Positions 7,401-12,412 of a stretch of 12,412 nucleotides of DNA are shown piece by piece. The notes under the pieces are model-generated. The model was not told the origin of the DNA and did no database searches. It saw only the letters and a list, made by a program, of their open reading frames with translations. Both the position numbers and the translations under genes were made by a program. Within the stretch, counting starts at the first letter, position 1. Each line of letters starts with the position of its first letter. The stretch is from Streptococcus parasanguinis (GTDB lineage: Bacteria; Bacillota; Bacilli; Lactobacillales; Streptococcaceae), in assembly GCA_018365265.1 (NCBI GenBank), contig JAGZKI010000057.1:1-12412 (forward strand). Reading direction: 5' to 3'.

Positions 7401-10400
7401 CTGAAGTAGAAACTGATTCTGAGGCTGACAATGACTCAGACGTAGAAACTGACTCAGACACTGACAATGACTCGGATGCTGACACTGATTCAGAAGTAGA
7501 CACTGATTCAGACGTTGAAACCGACTCTGAGGTCGATGCTGACTGGCTTTCTGATACTGAGCTGCTCAACGATGCTGACAATGATTCAGAGGCTGAGACT
7601 GACTCGGACGTTGATACTGAAACACTTGTTGAAGCGGATTCTGATGCTGAAACTGAGTTTGACACCGATGCACTTGTTGAAGCAGATTCCGATGTCGAAA
7701 CCGAATTCGATACAGACTGACTCACAACTTTAGATGTACTCTCTGAAACTGATGCACTCAATGAGCTTGATACAGACTCGCTCACTGACTTAGATGTGCT
7801 CACTGAAACCGATGCACTCAATGAGCTCGATACAGACTCACTCACTACCTTAGATGTACTCTCTGAAACTGATGCACTCAATGAGCTCGACACAGACTGA
7901 CTCACAACCTTAGACGTGCTCGCTGAAACTGATGCACTCTGTGAGCACGATACAGACTCGCTCACAACCTCAGACGTGCTCGCTGAAACTGATGCACTCT
8001 GTGAGCTCGATACAGACTCGCTCACTACCTTAGACGTGCTCGCTGAAACCGATGCACTCAATGAGCTCGATACGGACTCGATCACAACCTTAGACGTGCT
8101 CGCTGAAACTGATGCACTCTGTGAGCTCGATACAGACTCGCTCACTGACTTAGATACGCTTGCTGAAACCGATGCACTCTGTGAGCTTGATACAGACTCG
8201 CTCACTGACTTAGATACGCTCGTTGAAACTGATGCACTCAATGAGCTCGACACGGACTCGCTCACAACCTTCGATGTACTCTCTGAAACCGATGCACTCA
8301 ATGAGCTCGATACAGACTCGCTCACTGACTTAGATTCGCTTGCTGAAACTGATGCACTCTGTGAGCTCGACACGGACTCGCTCACAACCTTAGACGTGCT
8401 CGCCGAAACCGATGCACTCTGTGATCTTGATACGGACTCACTCACAACCTTAGATACGCTCGCTGAAACTGATGCACTCTGTGAGCTCGACACGGACTCG
8501 CTCACAACCTTAGACGTGCTCGCCGAAACCGATGCACTCTGTGAGTTTGATACAGACTCACTCACTGATTTAGATTCGCTTGCTGAAACTGATGCACTCA
8601 ATGAGCTCGATATAGACTCGCTCACTGATTTAGATACGCTTGCTGAAACTGATGCACTCTGTGAGCTCGATACAGACTCGCTCACTGACTTAGATTCGCT
8701 TGCTGAAACCGATGCACTCAATGAGCTCGATACAGACTCGCTCACTGACTTAGATTCGCTTGCTGAAACCGATGCACTCAATGAGCTCGATACAGACTCG
8801 CTCACAACCTTAGACGTGCTCGCTGATACCGACACCGAATTAGAGGTTGATTGGCTCTCCAATATGGAAGTGCTCAACGATGCGGATTTTCTAGCGGACT
8901 CACTCAACGATTGCGAGACAGACTGACTCACTACCTTAGACGTGCTCACTGAAACCGATGCACTCAATGAGCTCGATACAGACTGGCTTACCACCTTGGA
9001 TACACTCGCCGATACTGAAGCAGACTGCAAGTCACTGACACTTGCAGAAGCTGACTCTGAAACCTTCACAGATTCAGATTTTCTTACCGATACAGATTGA
9101 CTCGTTGAAGCGGATTGAGATTGAGAAACCTCCTTGCTCAACGATTGACTGCGAGATAAACTAGCTTGAGCTGAGACACTTGCCGATGCTGATTGACTCA
9201 ATGAAGCCGACAAACTTTGCGAACGGACTGAACTCAGAGACTGGCTTAATGAAATGCTCTGCTGTGTCGATACGCTCTGTGATTGCTTCGCACTTAAAGA
9301 CTGACTGATCGATTGCGAAGTCTTCGTAGACGCACTCTGACTGTTTGATACAGACTGACTGTGATCGCTATCTGACAGTTTCACCGCTACGACATTGGTC
9401 GTACTATCTTTATAAGTAATGGTGACTGTACCATCACTATTAACCGTATAGGACTTAATCCGGTTGGCTACCTCTGGATTAACAGCCGACACAGCAGCAA
9501 TCACCTTGCTCTTATCTGTATCTGTCAATGCAGTTAGACTCGTCACCTGAATAGTGCTTGTCGGCGCCACACCTGGCGTACGATCAGCGAGACGCCCTTG
9601 GGTAATCCGAATCTCACCCAAACCGTTTGGACGGTTCATATTGGAGGCATTGTCAATAGCCGCGACGTTGCGTTGCCATGTATTTCGGTAGGTATGGTAA
9701 AGGTCATCCTTCAAATGAATGGTCGTTGTGATGGTTGCAGGGTTCGCACTGGTAGCCGTAATATCGCCCGTGATAGGAGCAATATCACCTGTTCCATACT
9801 GGCTGCCACCAAAGAAATTCCCGTTCAAGGCATTGTCGTTCAGATCCGCTCGTGCAACGACTTTCATTTCTTTCAACTTGCCACTGTCATCAGTAGCTGT
9901 AAAGGTCACAACCGCATCATCACCAGCGTAAATAGTATAATTCTTCCCACCACCTTCGAGAGGCGTAAACTTAGGTTCCACACCATCGACAGTCAACTTG
10001 GCCGTCACTTCAGGGCGTGTAGCATCTGTCACTGCCACAGAATTACTAGCATCAGAATAAACCGCGTGATCACCATACATGATCCGTGCTTTAGCTGTCA
10101 CACCGCCAATTTGTAAAGGAACGGTTGGCGTCACACTGACTTGTCCAGACGCATCCGCCACTGCTGTTCCGATTTCATCATCATTGTTATATAAGACAAC
10201 GGTTGATCCAGGCTCAGCCCCCGTCACTGTCACAGGTGTTTGAGTATAGGCCTTCTCCAGTAAGCGAGTCTCAACCGTCGGTGCTGCTAGGCGCTTAACA
10301 GGAGCGGTTACATCATTTGTGGTGTTATCTTTATAAGTAATAGTCACCACACCAGATGATGAAACCGAATAAGATTTAAAATCCTTTGAAGTAGCAATAT

Positions 10401-11727
10401 TGGGGTTAGAAGCCTTAAAAGCCTCCCAAACCTTATCTTTTTCAGCTTGGGCCAAGTTAGTCGTGTCATTGACAAAAGTACCCGTTGTCACAGCCGTAAT
10501 CGGGTTTCGAATGCCATCATTTTGTGGCAAAACCTGAATACGAAGCGTACGTGTCACTGACTGCCTAGCCGTATTAGTCACTACGAAAGAAAGATTATAA
10601 ATTTTCCCAGGCGTTACGACCTCTGTCTGCCCAACTGTCCCCATAATATTAAAGGCAACCGAACTATTTTTCAAAGCAGAGGTCTGGGGAACATTGATAC
10701 CATTGACTCGATCACTAGTAGAGGTGTAACCAATACTTCGAATACTGAATTGTGTTGGTTTTGTTTCAATAACTCGATAAGCCTGATTGATGTAGTCCGA
10801 GTTATAAGCAGAAATCAAGGCATCATTGGCTGGCCCGAGATTGTATTGGGGCGCACGGAGGCTGGTATCTGTGTCAATACGGTTCCCATTTCGAGGGTCG
10901 CGCTGACCAGATGTCGCGCGCAGCACCGCGTTGGCCAAGCGATTACGAGCAATCTTTGCTTGGCTTTCCACGGCATCGATTTGAATTGCCGGATTAGACA
11001 AGCCAGTTCGAATAGCCTCTAAGGCCAGATCTCCATTCTCAATTGCAGATTCGGTCCCCGGGATTTCCATAGCTTGTGCCCGATAGGTGTACAAATCCAA
11101 AGCCAAGGCTTGGAGACGCTGCACCTGGTCTTCTGAACGCTGAGTTGGAGTCTCTGCTACCTTCTCGCTCGTTTCAGGAGTAGCCCTGTGAATTGAATCG
11201 TCCTCAGAGACACTGCTACTAGCAGTTCCTGAAGTGGACTGACTCGCTGAAGCACTAACAACATGTGCTTCGCTCAAAGAAACCGACTGAGACAAAGAAA
11301 GGCTGTCACTAGCCGACTCTGATAGGGAGATAGATTCACTCATAGATTGACTGGCTGATGCAGAATCTGAGTTAGAGGTCGTCCCCAAGACAAAACTATC
11401 CGAACCCGCTACACCGGTCGATGGGCTGATTTCAGACCCAACAGTCGTATCCATCCCATTTTCCTCGGCAAATACTGGATTGGCAACCGTTGTCGCTCCA
11501 GCAAGAGCCCCGAGTACAACCATCCCTTTCACTAGGTCTGCAGGCATCGAGTGTGATGATGCTTCATATTGAACTACGATCTTTTCATCCACACCACCTC
11601 GCATGACACGAAATAGGCCTAACCGAGAGACAGATGCTCGTACCCAATTCTTTCCTGATTTGATTAATTTAAAACGTGTGATTCGCTCCGTTTCGCGAAA
11701 ATCACCCTTCGAACGTTTAAAAAACAT
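4450..11727 (-). CDS. Serine-rich repeat surface adhesin B, complete, LPNTG-anchored (2425 residues)
   Basis: This is a complete SRR glycoprotein adhesin, expected to be O-glycosylated on serine, exported by the accessory Sec system and fixed to the wall by sortase. Residue map: 1-87 signal peptide; about 118-175 short SRR1; about 187-320 helical linker; about 322-402 a beta-rich domain; about 405-476 a helix-strand module; about 482-566 a bacterial Ig-like domain (PVTVTGAEPGSTVVLYN); about 570-710 an Ig-like domain with Siglec-type features; about 724-782 a second copy of the helix-strand module; about 786-2345 the SRR2 stalk; and LPNTG at 2391-2395 followed by a hydrophobic segment and RRKKKGN. 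The start is fixed by AAGGAG five bases upstream. The head arrangement resembles the GspB/Hsa/SrpA family (known to bind sialoglycans), but the ligand is inferred. The stalk is unusually long and contains the only cysteine that I find in the protein (residue 1261). Confidence 0.97.
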   Translation of the reverse strand: MFFKRSKGDFRETERITRFKLIKSGKNWVRASVSRLGLFRVMRGGVDEKIVVQYEASSHSMPADLVKGMVVLGALAGATTVANPVFAEENGMDTTVGSEISPSTGVAGSDSFVLGTTSNSDSASASQSMSESISLSESASDSLSLSQSVSLSEAHVVSASASQSTSGTASSSVSEDDSIHRATPETSEKVAETPTQRSEDQVQRLQALALDLYTYRAQAMEIPGTESAIENGDLALEAIRTGLSNPAIQIDAVESQAKIARNRLANAVLRATSGQRDPRNGNRIDTDTSLRAPQYNLGPANDALISAYNSDYINQAYRVIETKPTQFSIRSIGYTSTSDRVNGINVPQTSALKNSSVAFNIMGTVGQTEVVTPGKIYNLSFVVTNTARQSVTRTLRIQVLPQNDGIRNPITAVTTGTFVNDTTNLAQAEKDKVWEAFKASNPNIATSKDFKSYSVSSSGVVTITYKDNTTNDVTAPVKRLAAPTVETRLLEKAYTQTPVTVTGAEPGSTVVLYNNDDEIGTAVADASGQVSVTPTVPLQIGGVTAKARIMYGDHAVYSDASNSVAVTDATRPEVTAKLTVDGVEPKFTPLEGGGKNYTIYAGDDAVVTFTATDDSGKLKEMKVVARADLNDNALNGNFFGGSQYGTGDIAPITGDITATSANPATITTTIHLKDDLYHTYRNTWQRNVAAIDNASNMNRPNGLGEIRITQGRLADRTPGVAPTSTIQVTSLTALTDTDKSKVIAAVSAVNPEVANRIKSYTVNSDGTVTITYKDSTTNVVAVKLSDSDHSQSVSNSQSASTKTSQSISQSLSAKQSQSVSTQQSISLSQSLSSVRSQSLSASLSQSASASVSAQASLSRSQSLSKEVSQSQSASTSQSVSVRKSESVKVSESASASVSDLQSASVSASVSKVVSQSVSSSLSASVSVSTSKVVSQSVSQSLSESARKSASLSTSILESQSTSNSVSVSASTSKVVSESVSSSLSASVSASESKSVSESVSSSLSASVSASESKSVSESVSSSQSASVSASVSKSVSESISSSLSASVSASESKSVSESVSNSQSASVSASTSKVVSESVSSSQSASVSASVSKVVSESVSRSQSASVSASTSKVVSESVSSSQSASVSASESKSVSESVSSSLSASVSESTSKVVSESVSSSLSASVSTSVSKSVSESVSSSQSASVSASVSKSVSESVSSSQSASVSASTSKVVIESVSSSLSASVSASTSKVVSESVSSSQSASVSASTSEVVSESVSCSQSASVSASTSKVVSQSVSSSLSASVSESTSKVVSESVSSSLSASVSVSTSKSVSESVSSSLSASVSESTSKVVSQSVSNSVSTSESASTSASVSNSVSASESASTSVSVSTSESVSASESLSASLSSSVSESQSASTSESVSTSESVSTSESVSASESLSVSESVSTSESLSASESVSTSESASTSESVSTSESLSASESLSASLSSSVSESQSASTSESVSESASVSTSESVSMSESVSTSESVSISEAISTSESVSISKSVSASESVSTSESVSVSESVSTSESVSTSESVSASESVSTSESISTSESVSTSESASTSESVSASESVSTSESVSTSESISTSESVSTSESVSASESLSASLSSSVSASESVSTSESVSTSESLSTSESVSASKSVSTSESVSTSESVSTSESISASESVSTSESVSTSESVSTSESVSTSESASTSESVSTSESISISESVSASESVSASESVSTSESVSASESVSTSESVSTSESVSTSESVSTSESISTSESVSTSESVSASESISTSESVSTSESVSTSESVSTSESASTSESVSTSESVSTSESVSASESVSTSESVSTSESVSTSESVSTSESASTSESVSTSESVSTSESVSTSESVSTSESISASESVSKSESVSASESVSTSESVSTSESVSTSESVSTSESVSTSESVSTSESVSASESVSVSESVSASESVSTSESVSTSESVSTSESVSTSESVSTSESVSTSESVSTSESISASESVSTSESVSISELVSTSESVSTSESVSTSESVSTSESVSTSESVSTSESISASESVSKSESVSAFESVSTSESVSTSESVSTSESLSVSESVSTSESASTSESVSTSESVSTSESVSTSESVSTSESVSASESVSASESVSTSESVSTSESVSTSESVSTSESVSTSESMSTSESVSTSESVSTSESVSTSESVSTSESVSTSESISTSESVSTSESVSTSESVSTSESVSTSESVSASESVSTSESALTSESISTSESVSTSESVSTSESVSTSESVSTSESISASESVSTSESASTSESVSTSESASTSESVSTSESVSVLLSNSISAAESVSTSVSVSQSQSVSTTGSGSQSASGSESMSTSESASGSQKHSQSVVLPNTGETGSVTSALLGVVTGLAGITGLIRRKKKGN
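4453..4557 (-). other. LPNTG cell-wall sorting signal of adhesin B
   Basis: LPNTG lies at residues 2391-2395 (4543-4557), then ETGSV, a hydrophobic segment TSALLGVVTGLAGITGLI and the basic tail RRKKKGN. This is a standard sortase A substrate, cleaved between Thr and Gly and joined to peptidoglycan. The same region of gene C is nearly identical. Confidence 0.96.
4738..7620 (-). repeat. 18-bp tandem array encoding hexapeptide S-V-S-T-S-E units (adhesin B stalk, distal part)
   Basis: About 160 hexapeptide positions of SESVST / SESVSA type, with Val sometimes Ile, Ala or Leu and Thr sometimes Ala, Val or Lys. Serine codons are nearly all TCN, so the opposite strand is rich in GAN (Asp/Glu) codons and stays open for 1000 codons. 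Three copies of a different insert (SLSASLSSSVS) break the register near 6841-6870, 7317-7345 and 7557-7585. The regular Ser spacing makes this the main likely O-glycosylation stalk. Confidence 0.92.
7716..9006 (-). repeat. 60-bp tandem array encoding 20-residue SRR units (adhesin B stalk, proximal part)
   Basis: About 20 copies of a 60-bp unit, in strict register over 18 consecutive units from 7741 to 8820. The product is close to SVSSSLSASVSASTSKVVSE. The variable positions switch between a few fixed options (SKVVSE or SKSVSE; SLSAS or SQSAS), giving a mosaic of few variants. Each unit carries a Lys and, often, a Val-Val pair, unusual in an otherwise Ser/Ala/Glu stalk. The array is interrupted at about 8824-8916 by non-unit sequence (SARKSASLSTSILESQSTS) and resumes for one or two units. 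Confidence 0.92.
9007..9372 (-). repeat. Irregular Gln/Ser-rich start of the adhesin B stalk
   Basis: Residues about 786-907 are serine-rich but without a fixed unit. They are rich in Gln and have scattered Lys and Arg (SQSVSNSQSAS, SISQSLSAKQSQSVS, SVRKSESVKVSESAS). This is the junction between the folded head and the regular repeats. It may be an older, less homogenised part of the stalk. Confidence 0.75.
9382..9558 (-). other. Helix-strand module, copy 2, in the adhesin B head
   Basis: Residues 724-782, just before the SRR stalk. They align with copy 1 at 10300-10515 through the AxxxxNP helix and the KSYxVxxxGxVTITYKDxTTN hairpin. Position directly after the Siglec-like candidate suggests a paired Siglec/Unique arrangement. 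Confidence 0.6.
9598..10020 (-). other. Siglec-like Ig domain candidate in the adhesin B head
   Basis: Residues about 570-710 start with TRPEVTAKLTVDG and contain NYTIYAGDDAVVTFTATDDSGKLK, followed late in the domain by TWQRNVAAIDNASN. In GspB, Hsa and SrpA the sialic-acid site is a phi-T-R-x-phi motif just before an A-x-D-x-x-G-N-like strand. Here W684-Q-R686-N-V688 sits in that position, with Gln in place of Thr. That R686 binds sialic acid is inference, since the substitution may abolish or change the specificity. Confidence 0.5.
10030..10284 (-). other. Bacterial Ig-like domain in the adhesin B head
   Basis: Residues about 482-566 have the strand pattern APTVETRL, PVTVTGAEPGSTVVLYNNDD, GTAVADASGQVSVTP and VTAKARIMYG, ending with SDASNSVAVTDATRP. 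This is the usual bacterial Ig-like repeat of surface proteins, where 'GAEPGSTVxLY' marks strands B and C and 'SNxVxVTDxTxP' leads into the next domain. It probably acts as a spacer or structural domain, not as the binding site. Confidence 0.65.
10300..10515 (-). other. Helix-strand module, copy 1, in the adhesin B head
   Basis: Residues about 405-476 contain the pattern TNLAQAEKDKVWEAFKASNP followed by FKSYSVSSSGVVTITYKDNTT. The second copy at 9382-9558 (residues 724-782) reads DTDKSKVIAAVSAVNP and IKSYTVNSDGTVTITYKDSTT. The two flank the Ig-like domains, so the head has an internal duplication. Modules of this kind, a helix then a TVTITYxDGTT-like hairpin, recur in streptococcal wall proteins, and the second copy occupies the place of the 'Unique' domain after the Siglec domain in GspB. 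The domain naming is inference. Confidence 0.6.
11467..11727 (-). other. Accessory-Sec signal peptide of adhesin B
   Basis: Residues 1-87 have a long basic n-region with K20-L-I-K23-S-G25-K26-N-W28 at exactly the same positions as in gene A, then a glycine-containing hydrophobic core (KGMVVLGALAGATTVA) and a probable cleavage after VFA. The next residues (EENGMDTTVGSE) would be the accessory-Sec transport segment described for GspB. Routing through SecA2/SecY2 is inferred from the family. Confidence 0.88.
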
Positions 11728-11732
11728 GTCCG

Positions 11733-11738
11733 CTCCTT
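11733..11738 (-). promoter_or_regulatory. Ribosome binding site of adhesin B
   Basis: AAGGAG on the minus strand, five bases before the ATG at 11727. It is a near-consensus site and supports this start over internal ATG codons. Confidence 0.88.
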
Positions 11739-11757
11739 AAATTTTAGATATCAAGTT

Positions 11758-11786
11758 ATTATACCTTATTTTTTCCCTAATGTAAC
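11758..11786 (-). promoter_or_regulatory. Candidate sigma-70-type promoter for adhesin B
   Basis: A perfect TATAAT -10 box lies at 11758-11763 and GTTACA at 11781-11786 is the best -35, with a 17-base spacer. It is placed between the terminator of gene C and the RBS of B. The predicted leader is short, about 25 bases, as for gene A. No operator or riboswitch structure is evident. Confidence 0.62.
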
Positions 11787-11822
11787 TAATTAAGACTATT
11801 TTCTGACACGAAAACAACATAC

Positions 11823-11850
11823 AAAAAGAGAACCCGGAGGTTCTCTTTTT
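11823..11850 (-). terminator. Rho-independent terminator of adhesin C
   Basis: A 12-bp perfect stem (AAAAAGAGAACC against GGTTCTCTTTTT) with a 4-base CGGA loop lies about 60 bases after the stop codon of gene C. The stem ends in T on both strands, so it could work in either direction. With genes on the minus strand only, its job is to end the C transcript. Confidence 0.88.
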
Positions 11851-11908
11851 GGATCCTTTTTTCATTGACCACCTACCTGAAATGATCGAATCAAATTAGG
11901 ATAGAAGA

Positions 11909-12412
11909 TTATTTTTCATCTTCTTTTTTACGACGACCAAGTACAGTTACTCCTGCAAGTCCTGCAACTGCTCCAAGAAGAGCTGATGTTACAGATGTTG
12001 TTTCACCAGTATTTGGAAGTGCTACAGATTCGCTGTGTTTTTGTGATCCACTTGCTGATTCAGATGTAGACAATGACTCTGAACCAGAAGCTGATTGACT
12101 CATTGAGTTAGAGTATGAACCACTAGCAGATGTTGATCCTGATTGACTCATTGAGTTAGAGTATGAACCACTAGCAGATGTTGATCCTGATTGGCTCATT
12201 GAGTTAGAGTATGAACCACTACCAGATGTTGATCCTGATTGGCTCATTGAGTTAGAGTATGAACCGCTACCAGATGTTGATCCTGATTGTGATTGACTCA
12301 CTGAAACTGAAGTACTTACTGATGTTGAAGTTGATTCAGATGCAGACACTGATTGACTTACTGATGTTGAAGTTGATTCAGATGCAGACACTGATTGACT
12401 TACTGATGTTGA
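11909..12412 (-). CDS. Serine-rich repeat surface adhesin C, C-terminal part only
   Basis: The 3' end of a third SRR adhesin. The frame is open through 12412, so the true start lies outside; the visible 167 residues are stalk and anchor. It reads SVSQSVSASESTSTS, then four near-perfect 16-residue repeats (GSTSGSGSYSNSMSQS type), SASGSESLSTSESASGSQKHSES, and LPNTG (12005-12019) with a hydrophobic segment and the tail RRKKEDEK. The last 46 or so residues closely match those of gene B, including SGSQKHS before LPNTG and TSVTSALLG after it, so the two are paralogues at least in the anchor. Tyr and Asn in the repeats are unusual for an SRR stalk. The binding region and ligand are not visible. Confidence 0.93.
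   Translation of the reverse strand, partial: STSVSQSVSASESTSTSVSQSVSASESTSTSVSTSVSVSQSQSGSTSGSGSYSNSMSQSGSTSGSGSYSNSMSQSGSTSASGSYSNSMSQSGSTSASGSYSNSMSQSASGSESLSTSESASGSQKHSESVALPNTGETTSVTSALLGAVAGLAGVTVLGRRKKEDEK
11912..12019 (-). other. LPNTG cell-wall sorting signal of adhesin C
   Basis: LPNTG, then ETTSVTSALLGAVAGLAGVTVLG as a membrane segment, and the charged tail RRKKEDEK. This predicts sortase A anchoring as for gene B. The tail differs from that of B only in the last few residues. Confidence 0.95.
12103..12294 (-). repeat. Four 48-bp tandem repeats in adhesin C
   Basis: Exact 48-base spacing is seen at 12103, 12151, 12199 and 12247. Each unit codes for 16 residues with SGSGSYSNSMSQS or SASGSYSNSMSQS. 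The copies differ only at a few positions (SG or SA; Q codon context), so the expansion looks recent. The matching part of gene B has only one short non-repeated GSGSQSASGSES stretch. Confidence 0.93.

Noticed and set aside
4718..7720. 1000-codon plus-strand open frame of DSDVDTDSE type, resembling a Ser-Asp repeat protein
   Set aside because: It is the mirror of TCN serine codons in the adhesin B stalk. It has no RBS, signal peptide, non-repetitive domain or anchor.
7916..8926. Plus-strand open frame with ETDALCELDTDSLT repeats
   Set aside because: Mirror of the 60-bp array in adhesin B; no RBS and no non-repeat part.
7716..9006. Regular 60-bp repeats as a possible CRISPR array
   Set aside because: The units are contiguous with no unique spacers and stay in frame as coding sequence.
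9598..10116. Plus-strand 172-codon open frame over the adhesin B head
   Set aside because: It lies opposite a well-supported folded region, has no RBS, and its product looks like no protein family.
12389..12391. GTG at this position as the start of adhesin C
   Set aside because: The frame continues open to the window edge with the same serine repeat, and there is no signal peptide; the real start is outside.

Overview
The window is almost entirely three tandem, same-strand (minus) genes for giant serine-rich repeat (SRR) surface adhesins. It most likely comes from an oral or commensal Streptococcus. The evidence is long signal peptides of the accessory-Sec (GspB/Fap1/PsrP) type, LPNTG sortase signals with an ETxSVTSALLG membrane segment and RRKK tail, AAGGAG-type ribosome binding sites, and streptococcal-type promoters. 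The species cannot be fixed from the sequence alone.

In transcription order (high to low coordinate): (1) Gene C, the 3' end of an SRR adhesin entering at 12412 and stopping at 11909, with four 48-bp repeats and an LPNTG anchor. (2) A 181-nt gap with a strong hairpin terminator for C (11823-11850), then a promoter and RBS for B. (3) Gene B (11727-4450), a complete 2425-residue SRR adhesin: accessory-Sec signal peptide, short SRR1, about 600 residues of binding region with Ig-like modules, then about 1560 residues of SRR2 built from 20-residue and then 6-residue repeats, and LPNTG. (4) A 195-nt gap with a terminator for B (4401-4424), then a promoter and RBS for A. (5) Gene A (4254 to below 1), which lacks its C-terminus in the window: a signal peptide closely matching that of B, an unrelated binding region, and SRR2 made of about 48 copies of a 13-residue (39-bp) unit.

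Each gene appears to be its own transcription unit. The adhesins would be O-glycosylated on serine in the cytoplasm, exported by SecA2/SecY2 with Asp proteins, and attached to peptidoglycan by sortase A. None of that machinery lies in the window; by analogy with known loci it is expected next door. A and B share their signal peptides but not their binding regions, and B and C share their C-terminal anchor regions. The cluster therefore looks like duplicated adhesin genes whose binding heads and repeat stalks have diversified independently.

The long plus-strand open frames, including a 1000-codon Asp/Ser-rich one, are mirror images of the serine codons and are not treated as genes. There are no RNA genes, CRISPR arrays or mobile elements that I can support.
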